A stretch of DNA of 30,577 nt from Schoenoplectus triqueter. Taxonomy: Eukaryota; Streptophyta; Magnoliopsida; Poales; Cyperaceae. Of the stretch, positions 10,784 through 18,799 are shown in pieces; the stretch's first letter is position 1; each line of letters starts with the position of its first letter. The notes beneath the pieces were generated by a model. The model had not been told where the DNA came from. It did not search any database and saw nothing but the letters and a program-made list of their open reading frames with translations. The translations under genes were made by a program, and so were the position numbers. The stretch lies in NCBI GenBank assembly GCA_964058805.1, contig CAXKVV010001720.1, positions 1 through 30,577 of the forward strand, written 5' to 3'.

Positions 10784-10840
<57 letters not shown>
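10784..10840. repeat. (TA)n microsatellite, about 28 units
   Basis: An uninterrupted TA run lies between a family B half element and a family A element. ORFs of Tyr/Ile repeats in this region are translations of the microsatellite. Confidence 0.95.
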
Positions 10841-10843
<3 letters not shown>

Positions 10844-11067
10844 GGCTATGGTGCTTCGCGAAGTACAAAATATCTCATGTTTCATGTCCGTATCTCGAAT
10901 TTAAAAGTTTAAATGACCGATCCAAATCGTTTAACACGATATTCATATTGAAATATCATTGGAGATCAAATTTTATATGTTTAGATCTGTCATGTGAACT
11001 TTCAAATTCGATATATGGATGCGATGCACAGGAGTTTTTGCGTTTCGTGAAGTACCATAACCTCACA
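10841..11067. mobile_element. Foldback MITE, family A, copy 1 (internally deleted)
   Basis: It begins TAAGGCTATGGTGCTTCGCGAAG, has a left arm to about 10975, then passes almost directly into the right arm, ending in TACCATAACCTCAC. The ~150 bp central loop present in copies 3 and 4 is absent. TA-rich tracts flank both sides. Confidence 0.7.
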
Positions 11068-11104
11068 CTATATATATATATATATATAAAGAGAGAGAGA
11101 GAGA

Positions 11105-11748
11105 TAATTATGCTACGGTTAGTCGCGAAGTACAAAAAAAATTATATTTCGTGTCGTATCTCCTATTTCTAAATTCAAAACACTGATCTGACCGTTAAAA
11201 ATATTCTCCATATTAAAATATATTTTGAGACCAAATTTTATATTTTTTAGAATTTTTTTTATTTTTTTGAGGATTAGAAAATCGTTCTTATTAAAAATCA
11301 TAAACTCAATACATTCTCATTAGAGGTGGCAGAACCCGACTCGACCCGACAAACCCGCCCGACCCGCCCGGACCCGAACCCGACCCGACCTAATTTTTTA
11401 AGAAAGTCAAACTGACCCGACCCGACCCGAACACGACCTGACCCGACCCGACCCGAGATCAAATGGCCTTCAATCCAATCCAAATCTATCAACGATCTGA
11501 AAAAACACAACATATAAATTGACCCGACCCGATCCGACCCGACCCGACCCGACCCTGACCTGAACCCGAACCCGACCCGCCCCGCCCGATTGCCACCTCT
11601 AATTCTCATCCTCTAAAAAAAATTGATCTTCAAATATATGTTAATATGGAGAACACTTCTAATGATCGGATCGGTATTTTGAATTTAGAAATGAGAGATA
11701 CAACGCGAAGTAAAAAAATATTTTCTACTTCGCGACAAATTGTAGCAT

Positions 11749-11750
<2 letters not shown>
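11105..11750. mobile_element. Foldback MITE, family A, copy 2, host of a nested hAT element
   Basis: The left end TTATGCTACGGTTAGTCGCG pairs with the right end CGCGACAAATTGTAGCATAA. The arms share 'TCGTATCTC' and 'CCATATTAAAATATA' blocks. A 281-bp hAT-type element plus its 8-bp duplication (11313-11609) sits in the centre. Removing both leaves a ~357 bp foldback. GA and CT microsatellites flank it. Confidence 0.7.
11321..11601. mobile_element. Nested hAT-type MITE with (CCCGA)n interior, 281 bp
   Basis: Terminal inverted repeats are TAGAGGTGGCA (11321-11331) and TGCCACCTCTA (11591-11601), 11 bp perfect. An exact 8-bp target duplication ATTCTCAT flanks the element (11313-11320 and 11602-11609). 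The TAGRGGTGGCA end and 8-bp duplication are hAT hallmarks. The interior is two blocks of degenerate CCCGA/GACCC repeats around a short unique centre (11461-11519). The 103-codon minus ORF here is repeat translation. Confidence 0.9.

Positions 11751-11807
<57 letters not shown>
11751..11807. repeat. (CT)n(TA)n microsatellite
   Basis: A CT run (11751-11778) followed by a TA run (to 11806) joins family A copies 2 and 3. Confidence 0.9.
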
Positions 11808-11810
<3 letters not shown>

Positions 11811-12210
11811 TGAGGCTATGGTGCTTCGCGAAGCACAAAACCTCCCGTGCTTCGCGTTCGTATCTTGAATTTGAAAATTCATACGCCCGATCCATACTGT
11901 TGAACATGATCTTCATATTGAACTATCTTTGGAGATCAAAATTTATATTTTTTTGAATTTTTTTGCTATTTTTTAGATGGGTACAAAATCGCTAGTTTTG
12001 GATGGTGCAGAAATCGTTATATCAGCAAATTTTATACTCATTTAAAAAATAGCAAAAAAATTTTAAAAAATATAAAATTTAATCTCCAAGGATATTTCAA
12101 TATGAAGATCATGTTCAACGGTTTGGATCGACTATTTGAACTTTCAAATTCGAGATACGGACGCGAAGCACGGGAGGTTTTGTGCTTCGCGAAGCACCAT
12201 AGCCTCACTC
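11808..12210. mobile_element. Foldback MITE, family A, copy 3 (best preserved), ~403 bp
   Basis: The left end GAGTGAGGCTATGGTGCTTC is mirrored by GAAGCACCATAGCCTCACTC. Each end contains the perfect 16-bp palindrome GTGCTTCGCGAAGCAC, followed inward by a second short inverted pair (CGCGAAGCAC ... GTGCTTCGCG). The arms pair over about 150 bp. The centre contains 'ATCGCTAGTTTTGGATGGTG'. TA tracts flank both ends, so any TA target duplication is hidden. Confidence 0.85.
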
Positions 12211-12228
12211 TATATATATATATATATA

Positions 12229-12570
12229 GTGATGCTATGGTGCTTCGCGAAGCACAAAATCTTTTGTGCTTCACATTCATATCTCAAATTTAAAAGTTCA
12301 AATGGCCGATTCAAACCGTTGAACATCATCTTCATATTGAAATATCCTTAGAGATCAAATTTTATATATTTTTTTAAATTTTTTGCTATTTTTTTAAATG
12401 GATACAAAGTTTGCTGATCTAACGATTTCTGCACCATCCAAAACTAGCGATTTTGTACTTATCTAAAAATAGCAAAAAATTCAAAAAAATATAAAATTTG
12501 ATCTCCAGGGATATTTTAATATAAAGATGATGTTCAACGGTTTGGATCGGCCGTTTAAACTTTTAAACCA
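12229..12570. mobile_element. Foldback MITE, family A, copy 4, right end missing
   Basis: It starts GTGATGCTATGGTGCTTCGC with the same 16-bp palindrome. The loop reads in the opposite orientation to that of copy 3, so the element is inserted the other way round. The right arm stops after 'GATCGGCCGTTTAAAC' near 12560 without the terminal palindrome. Confidence 0.75.
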
Positions 12571-12579
12571 ATAAAATAA

Positions 12580-12750
12580 TGTTAAGGGTCGTTTCTCCAT
12601 CTTCAAAGTTTAAAAGGTAGATCCGACCAGTTAAAATAATTTTCATATGAAAATCTAGTTGGAGACCAAATAATATTTTTTTATTCTTTTACTATTTTCT
12701 ATGATAACACACAGGTCATCCGTACTACGCGTAACACCGTAGCCAAACTA
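12580..12750. mobile_element. Right half of a related foldback element
   Basis: The inner part ('AAAATCTAGTTGGAGACCAAA', 12651-12670) resembles a family A arm. The terminus is different: GTACTACGCGTAACACCGTAGC, with a TACGCGTA palindrome where family A has TTCGCGAA. It ends in (TA)n. Confidence 0.6.
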
Positions 12751-12770
12751 TATATATATTAGAGAGTGGG

Positions 12771-13155
12771 AGAGGCTATGGTGCTTCATGAAGTACAAAA
12801 CCTTTCATTTTTTCATGTCTGTGTCTCAAATATGAAAGACCAAATGGGTTCATCCAAATAGTGGATCATGATTTTCATATTGAAATATATTTAGAGATCA
12901 AATTATATATTTTTTTTATTATTTTTTTAGTTGGGCATAAAGTTTGTAGATCTGACAATTTACGCATCATACAAATTAGTGTTTTACACCCATTTAAAAA
13001 ATAGCAAAAAAATAAAAATATATATATATAATTTGATCTTCAAAGATATTTCAATTATGAAAATCATGCTCAACGGTTTGGATCGGCCGTCAGAATTTTC
13101 TAATTGGAGATACAAACACGAAGCACGGGAGAATTACTTCACGAAGCACCATAGT
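12771..13155. mobile_element. Foldback MITE, family A, copy 5
   Basis: The left end AGAGGCTATGGTGCTTCATG pairs with the right end TTCACGAAGCACCATAG. The arms and central loop correspond to copies 3 and 4 with more divergence. It is preceded by a short TA/GA tract and followed by (GA)n. Confidence 0.75.
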
Positions 13156-13159
13156 ATAT

Positions 13160-13160
<1 letters not shown>

Positions 13161-13212
<52 letters not shown>
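13161..13212. repeat. (GA)n microsatellite, about 26 units
   Basis: A pure AG run joins family A copies 5 and 6. Confidence 0.95.
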
Positions 13213-13215
<3 letters not shown>

Positions 13216-13531
13216 GCTAGGGTGCACCATGGAGCACCAAACCTCTTGATCTTGATATTGAAATATCTTTCAAGATCAAATTTTATATTTTTTTGAATTT
13301 TTTGCTATTTTTTAGATGAGTACAAAATCACTAGTTTTGGATGGTGCAGAAATCGTTAGATCAATAAACTTTGCACCCATCTAAAAATTAGCAAAAAAAT
13401 AAAAAAAAAATATAACATTTGATCTCCAAAAATATTTTAATATGAAGATCATGTTCAACAGTTTGGATCTGTCATTTGGACTTTCAAATTTGAGATACGG
13501 AAGTGAAGCACAAGAGGTTTGATGCTCCATC
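13213..13531. mobile_element. Foldback MITE, family A, copy 6 (variant end)
   Basis: The left end TAGGCTAGGGTGCACCATGG carries a near-palindrome GGTGCACCATGGAGCACC instead of the TTCGCGAA version. The left arm is shortened. The loop is almost identical to that of copy 3 ('CACTAGTTTTGGATGGTGC'). The right end is truncated at GATGCTCCAT before a (TA)n(GA)n tract. Confidence 0.7.
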
Positions 13532-13550
13532 TATATATATATAGAGAGAG

Positions 13551-13731
13551 AGAGAGAGCAAGATTTTAAAAAACTTCATTTTAACCATTTAACTCTGTTT
13601 ACTTCATCAAAATCTATGTTAAGTAAACAAACTTTGTTTAAACTGTTAAATTATTAAAAGCCGTTAAATAACCTCATTTTTAAATCGTTTGAATTCAAAA
13701 TTATTGTCATACCGTAAAATCCTTGAAATAT

Positions 13732-13740
<9 letters not shown>
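13551..13740. other. Unclassified AT-rich segment between microsatellites
   Basis: It lies between (GA)n and (TA)n tracts like the other foldback elements, with repeated 'AACTTCATTTTAACC/GTTTAAAC'-type words. Clear inverted arms are not evident. It is probably a half element of another family. Confidence 0.35.
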
Positions 13741-13787
<47 letters not shown>

Positions 13788-13789
13788 AA

Positions 13790-14193
13790 TAAAGGTATCA
13801 TGAGCTTAAGCTCATGGAGGGTTTCTGTGAGATTAACTCAAAAAGTACATCAAATCATCTTTAAATTTTAATTTATCATCCTCATTAAATTCTTTATATG
13901 AAAATCATGTGGGATGTAAAAATTTGAAGTGTTTCGAATTTTTTAAGTCACCATTTTTAATTTTTAAAAATAATGTTCAAGCATTAAATATTTTATTATT
14001 TTTTTAAAGTTATTTTTCAAAAATTAAAAACCATGATTTGAAAAGCTCAAAACACTTAAAATTTTTTCAATTCACAAGATTTTCATATAAAGAATTTAAT
14101 GAGCATGATAAATTAAAATTTAGAGCTTATATGATATACTTTTTGATTTAAACTCACAGAAAATCTCCATGAGTTTAAGCCCCCACTATATCT
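13790..14193. mobile_element. Foldback MITE, family B, copy 2
   Basis: The left end contains the perfect 18-bp palindrome CATGAGCTTAAGCTCATG (13799-13816). The right end has the decayed counterpart CCATGAGTTTAAGC. The arms share 'AATTTTAATTTATCATCCTC' and 'TCATGTGGGATGTAAAAATT' blocks with copy 1. It is preceded by (TA)n(GA)n. Confidence 0.75.
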
Positions 14194-14229
14194 TTATTCT
14201 ATAGATGTATATATAGAGAGAGGAGGGGA

Positions 14230-14602
14230 GTTTGTCTAGCATACTTTCGTTAGAATTTTAATCTGAAATGCTAATGAACAAAATTTTAATTTTTCATGCT
14301 TGAAATTTTAATTTAAATATCTCAATAAAAATTTTATATCATAATCTTATAGAATACTATTTTTTTATCATGTTTGAAGTTAATTTACTATTCTTAATGA
14401 TATTTAGAATGTAATTTTTTTCACATATAAATTTTATTATTTCAGAGCTATCTTTTAAAAATTATTAAATATAGTAAACTAATTTCAAATACGATAAAAT
14501 TTTGTATTCCACAAGATTATGCTATAAAAATTTTGAGTATGAAATATTAAAATTTGGCTCATTAGCATTTCAATTAAAATACTAACAGAAGCATGCTAGA
14601 CA

Positions 14603-14605
<3 letters not shown>
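14230..14605. mobile_element. Foldback MITE, family D
   Basis: TTTGTCTAGCATACTTTCGTTAG at the left pairs with the complement of CTAACAGAAGCATGCTAGACAAA at the right. The inner arms pair through 'TGCTAATGAACAAAATTTTA' and 'CATAATCTTATAGAATAC'. The 'CTCAATAAAAATTTTATATCA' part of the arm recalls families B and C, suggesting distant kinship. It is flanked by GA and TA tracts. Confidence 0.7.

Positions 14606-14660
<55 letters not shown>
14606..14660. repeat. (TA)n(GA)n microsatellite
   Basis: A TA run (about 14609-14637) followed by GA (to 14660) joins families D and C. Confidence 0.9.
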
Positions 14661-14662
14661 AG

Positions 14663-14849
14663 AGTTAGGTTATGGTGCTACACGTAGTTAATGATCAAAT
14701 TTGCTTTGGACTCAAAAAAATATAGGTAAATCATACTCAAATCTTGATTTATGGGTCTCAATAAATTCTTTATACCAAAATATTATGGGATATAAGAAAA
14801 TATTTTTCAAAATTTCTAAGTATTTATTTTTTATTTTTTAAGATGATTC

Positions 14850-14883
<34 letters not shown>

Positions 14884-15065
14884 TTTCTGGATCATTTTTA
14901 AAAATTAAAAACTAATACTGAGAAAATTCAAAAAAATAGAGAAATTTTATATCCCATCACATTTTGATACAAAGAATTTATTGAGATAAATAAATTAAGA
15001 TTTAGAAATAATTTAACTATATTTTTAGTCCATAACAAATTTGATCATTAACTATGCGAAGCATC
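14663..15065. mobile_element. Foldback MITE, family C
   Basis: AGTTAATGATCAAATTTG near the left end is mirrored by CAAATTTGATCATTAACT near the right. The outer left end GGTTATGGTGCTACACGTAG resembles the family A terminus with a different palindromic core. The arm 'CTCAATAAATTCTTTATACC' and 'TATGGGATATAAG' is shared with family B. An (AAT)n tract lies in the loop. Confidence 0.7.
14850..14882. repeat. (AAT)n microsatellite
   Basis: About 11 AAT units lie in the loop of the family C foldback element. Confidence 0.9.
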
Positions 15066-15085
15066 GTGGATGCAGTGCTTCAAAT

Positions 15086-15240
15086 CAAAATATTTAATTT
15101 CAAACTAAAAATAACTGATCCATACCATTCAATTTAATCTCCATATGAAAATGTATTAGCAAATTAAAATTTATATTTTTTTAAAATTAATTTGCTATTT
15201 TTTCAAATGAAGAGAAAATCATTGTTTTTGGACTAATCAC
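15086..15240. mobile_element. Family A-like half element
   Basis: 'TGATCCATACCATTCAATTT', 'TCCATATGAAAATGTATTAG' and 'TTTGCTATTTTTTCAAATGA' follow in the same order as in a family A left arm. No right arm is found. It is a degenerate half copy. Confidence 0.5.
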
Positions 15241-15934
15241 AAAATTGCATCACCTGGTTGACATCAGAATTAAAGAAGTTTTGAAGCCTTAAATTGTTGA
15301 AGAGAAATTTCGTGCATACAAGGTCTGAAAAAGTGATATAATAGTTTTGTTATGGTAAGACCCACTACCAGTGCCACTTCGCGAGCAAAACTTGGTTCAA
15401 ACATATCAAATTAATTATACCCAGTCCTCCAAGCGACAAAATATTGTGCACTCTACGGATCAACAAAAGAAAAAATAGTGTGTATTAGACGAAGTATCTC
15501 TAATTGTCAGCCTCTTGTTTTGTCCATGCATTCATAAATAAATATAGAGGAAGGTAGCTAGAGATGATAAGTGACAAGACCACCCACTTAGTCAGTAGTG
15601 CATTTTTTTGTTCGTTCTCTAATAATCGATATAAGATATTGCATGTATATATTACACAAGTGAGTGGGGAAAACCGAAAATGTATGAACACTGTTAACTA
15701 TAGACAAACCTGATTGTTGGGAGGAGAGCAAGTCATTCTTCCGTAAAAAAAAAAATTGTTGTACAATTAGATCCCGCAAGACACATAAGATTTTATTTAT
15801 CGTTTGTCGGGATTAGAAGAGAATTTTCAAATGAAACTAAAAAAATTCAACCTGCTTTGTTTTCTGTTTGTACTGAATAAGTAATAAATGAATCAGCCAT
15901 CTTTGCTTTGCTTGCTATTCTTCCTTGTTAGTTA
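15241..15934. other. Stretch without recognised gene
   Basis: Moderately AT-rich, low-repeat DNA. Two overlapping minus ORFs of 63 codons (15500-15691 and 15588-15779) have hydrophobic content but no motif I recognise and no clear splice or start context. This may be the least repetitive host DNA in the window. Confidence 0.4.
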
Positions 15935-15942
15935 CTTTGTTC

Positions 15943-16507
15943 TAGTGTTGTCAATGGATAGGATAGGATACGGGTAGAGATATTTTTATATTCATATCTA
16001 GTAAAAAAATTATCTATATCTTATCTATACTTATTAAAAAAAATTACCCATATCATATTCTTACCTATTAAAAATTTTGAATAACGGACGGATAACAGTA
16101 GATAACGGATAAAAATAAAAATAATTCAATGAAACAAAGTATATAATTTAGAAAAATAAATAGTATAAAATAGATATAATAATAAAGTGTATTAATAACA
16201 AAAACTATATATTTTTTCATATCAATTGTCATAAAAATATATACTAATTACTATATATATATATAATTTAACTATATATATTTATTAAAAATATAAAATA
16301 ATTATAGTTATATATATTTATATAATTTACTCAATTGATAATGGGTAAAGAAAATTCCTTATCCATATCCATACTTAATAAATTAACAAAAAAAAATTCT
16401 TACTCATACTCATTTCCGATGACCTAATGAAAATAAAATCTTATCCATATATATTTTATTAGATAAGATACGGATTAGATAAATAACCAAAAGAGAGCAC
16501 AGCCCTA
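15943..16507. mobile_element. hAT-type non-autonomous element, 565 bp, GGATA-rich
   Basis: The left end is TAGTGTTGTCAATGGATAGG and the right end, reverse-complemented, starts TAGGGCTGTGC. The flanks CTTTGTTC (15935-15942) and CTTAGTTC (16508-16515) form an 8-bp duplication with one mismatch. Both subterminal zones are rich in degenerate GGATA/TATCC words (for example GGATAGGATAGGATACGGGTA), with an AT-rich centre. The architecture matches the nested CCCGA element at 11321. There is no coding capacity. Confidence 0.75.
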
Positions 16508-16515
16508 CTTAGTTC

Positions 16516-16826
16516 ATTGAATAATTTAATACTCAATTCTTCGTGGACATTGCACCGGGGCTCAAAGGAAATAATTAACATTAAGGAAACAGCAGCAATA
16601 AAATAAAACCCAGCTAGCCAACTACCCAGTACATTACATAAGGGCTCACATGGGCTCATCATGCGTTCTTCTTGATAATGGCTACGCTAGTTGAAAGATA
16701 TTATTTTCTTTATATATTTTATAGAAGAACGGAGAATTTTCTTGCATAACCCTCTAAAGTCATAATGCTACACTTCTGTCCAAAAGTCGCTCCTGGGTGT
16801 CAAGTTGAACTTTTTAAATTAAAAGC
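16516..16826. other. Spacer without gene
   Basis: Host-like DNA lies between two transposons. A 67-codon minus ORF (16459-16662) starts inside this spacer and ends inside the hAT element, so it is not credible. Confidence 0.5.
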
Positions 16827-16915
16827 AAAATATATCAGATTTTTTTTGGTAAATAAAAAAAATAGGATAATAATAAGAAGACCTCAAATTTGTGTAGTAA
16901 TAATCTGAACAGAAT

Positions 16916-16952
16916 TTGAAACTCGGTCCCAGGTGCTTAGACCGAGTTTCAA
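16916..16952. repeat. Subterminal hairpin in the MULE-like element
   Basis: TTGAAACTCGGTC (16916-16928) and GACCGAGTTTCAA (16940-16952) are perfect 13-bp arms around an 11-base loop. The right end of the element carries a related GGACCGAGTTTGAAACTCAGTCC hairpin near 18265-18288. Confidence 0.85.
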
Positions 16953-17715
16953 TTTTGGTCCCAATTTTTTTTTACGTTTGCTTGTATGTTATTTTAAAAA
17001 TGAAGCACGGCCCAAGTTTTATAATGTGAAATATAAGCGATAATAGATTGTTCTAAAATAGTTCAAATAAATTCAAATATTATTACAATAATTAATATCA
17101 AATTTTTCTGGCAATTATAAAAATAAAATATAAACACTACATCATGTAATCTAAATCATGTTCTGCTGGAATGAGCTCGGCCTCGAGTAGTAGTCTATTG
17201 ATATTCTTCATTTCATTCATAATCATCGGAACGTGTATTTTCTTTCTCCTTGCTTTTGTTGATTTTTACTATATCTGACCTGATGATCGGACCGTTGTAT
17301 ATTGGTCAATCTCTTTTATTGTCATAATTACGTCAATGATCAGACCATGTGTTAATATAGTACTAAATACTATAATATAGACTAATGTACTGAGTGTAAT
17401 CCGGTCTTCTAAAAGAACAAACGGCAAGCAAATGATCGCATGGAATGCCGATCAATTACAATTTCTGACACCAACAATTATCAATCCTCATCATAACTAA
17501 TTCAACCTCATATTAATTTTACTCATTTGTCCCTATTATTTGAATTAAAATTAAAAAATATTTCTTAAATTTTCAAGTTAAATAAAAATTATAAGTATAG
17601 AATATTACCGTTTCAATAAATCTATTTCTTTTGTAAACAATATAGTTATTTATAACTCAATCCAGTTGTATGACATCATAAATTCTTCCCTTATCACTGC
17701 GATATTTTATCAATT

Positions 17716-17949
17716 TTGGGACCTTTTGGGGAACACCAGACATTGGGCTTCTTAAGCTACTGTAATTTCTCGATGCTTATAAAAGCACTCAACACATTTA
17801 TGTCTCGTGTTCTTGATGATAGCACATACCGAAAGTTGTCTGCCGATCCTGCACGTTGTTCAGAGATTCTAAACCTTTGCTTGCCATTTTTCCAAATCAA
17901 TAGAGACATATGTCTAGATGTTGTACTCATCTTTCCTGATTCAATGTAG
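17716..17949 (+). CDS. 77-codon ORF inside the MULE-like element, unknown
   Basis: An open frame starting MGPFGEHQTLGF and ending PDSM. It is the most protein-like frame in the element interior, with balanced amino acid use and several cysteines. I recognise no domain and see no clear promoter or splice site. It may be a piece of captured host exon or a chance ORF in the least AT-biased part of the element. Confidence 0.25.
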   Translation: MGPFGEHQTLGFLSYCNFSMLIKALNTFMSRVLDDSTYRKLSADPARCSEILNLCLPFFQINRDICLDVVLIFPDSM

Positions 17950-18384
17950 CCACTTGATCCGGGGTTAACTCCTCGTAATGAAAATTCTCAGCTGACACTT
18001 CTTCTATTGGCACAGATATAGTGGTTTGGATATTACAGTTTCTGTTATTTCGTGCACTTCTGTTTGACACTTATTTTGTTCGCACAGATGCAGCATTTAT
18101 TGAGAGATTTTCTTGAATGATTCTTATTTTTTTAAGTATTTATGAGATGTCGGTCTAATGTTGTTAAATATTTTTTAGATATTCCTCGTACATTCATAAC
18201 TTCTTATGTCTTGCAGCTTATTTTAATATAATATACAAGCAAACATAAAAAAAAATAACAAGGGACCGAGTTTGAAACTCAGTCCAGGATATTGGTGCAT
18301 AAATTTGAGGTTTTCTTATCATTTCTCTATTTTTATTTTATTTATCAAAAAAATCTAAAAATATATAATATGCATGCTTTCATA

Positions 18385-18750
18385 AGTTGACTATAGTGTC
18401 GTGCATAACATGGATCATTCCGTACTATAAATTATTTCTCTAATTTTAAAATTGAAATGGAGGATTCAAGCTGGTCAAAATGATTTTATATCAAAATCTA
18501 GATAGAGATTACTTTTTATATTTTTTTAGATTTTTTTTACCTTTTTCTGGATAGCTAGAAAATCAATTCTTTTGGATGATTTATAATAATTAAATCAAAT
18601 GATTTTCTTACTATCTAAAAAAGTATAACATTTGTTCTCCAACTAGACTTTTATATTGAAATAATTTTTTGAGTGGTTCAGATAGTTCATTTTGATTTTG
18701 AAAATTAACAAATAATTCATAGCATTGAGGTAATCTATGATATGTAGCAC
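18385..18750. mobile_element. Degenerate foldback MITE, family E (related to A)
   Basis: The left part 'AAATTATTTCTCTAATTTTAAA' and 'CAAAATCTAGATAGAGA' pair loosely with the right part 'TCTCCAACTAGACTTTTATAT' and 'GAAAATTAACAAATAATTCAT'. The loop has 'TAGAAAATCAATTCTTTTGGATGA', reminiscent of the family A loop. The right end ATGTAGCACC resembles a family A terminus. It starts just beyond the MULE-like element. Confidence 0.55.
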
Positions 18751-18793
18751 CAGAAGCGGAGACAAGGGGGCTTGATCCCCCTCCTCTCCGCTC
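18751..18793. mobile_element. 43-bp hairpin remnant of the CAGGGGCGG hAT family
   Basis: CAGAAGCGGAGACAAGGGGG and CCCCCTCCTCTCCGCTCC form a hairpin around CTTGAT. The arms look like the two ends of the hAT family seen at 21407 and 25363, with virtually no interior left. Flanking octamers do not match, so the call rests on the ends. Confidence 0.4.
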
Positions 18794-18799
18794 CAATGA

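Larger units (their letters stand above)
16836..18357. mobile_element. Mutator-like non-autonomous element, ~1.5 kb
   Basis: Imperfect terminal inverted repeats of about 95 bp are seen. The left starts CAGATTTTTTTTGGTAAATA and the right, reverse-complemented, starts TAGATTTTTTTGATAAATA. Both continue through 'AAGAMRACCTCAAATTT' to an 'ACTCGGTCCC' hairpin. The flanks AAAATATAT (16827-16835 and 18358-18366) form an identical 9-bp duplication, the usual MULE size; the low complexity of this word weakens it. No transposase is visible. The interior, including a 77-codon ORF, could be captured host sequence (Pack-MULE-like). Confidence 0.65.

Noticed and set aside
11330..11600. Interstitial telomere-like repeat
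   Set aside because: The unit is CCCGA/GACCC and not the plant telomere CCCTAAA; it is bounded by transposon ends.
11298..11609. 103-codon minus ORF rich in Gly/Arg/Val
   Set aside because: It is the translation of the (CCCGA)n arrays of the nested hAT MITE and runs through its target duplication.
10703..13871. Several ORFs containing IYIYIYIY or RERERE runs
   Set aside because: They are translations of (TA)n and (GA)n microsatellites joined to MITE arms.
10229..15240. CRISPR-like regular array
   Set aside because: The repeating units are foldback MITEs of varied length and orientation separated by microsatellites; there are no short identical repeats with unique spacers.
17279..17345. Hammerhead ribozyme candidate (CTGATGA near 17279)
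   Set aside because: No GAAA box and no pairing stems with a cleavage site at suitable distance could be found.
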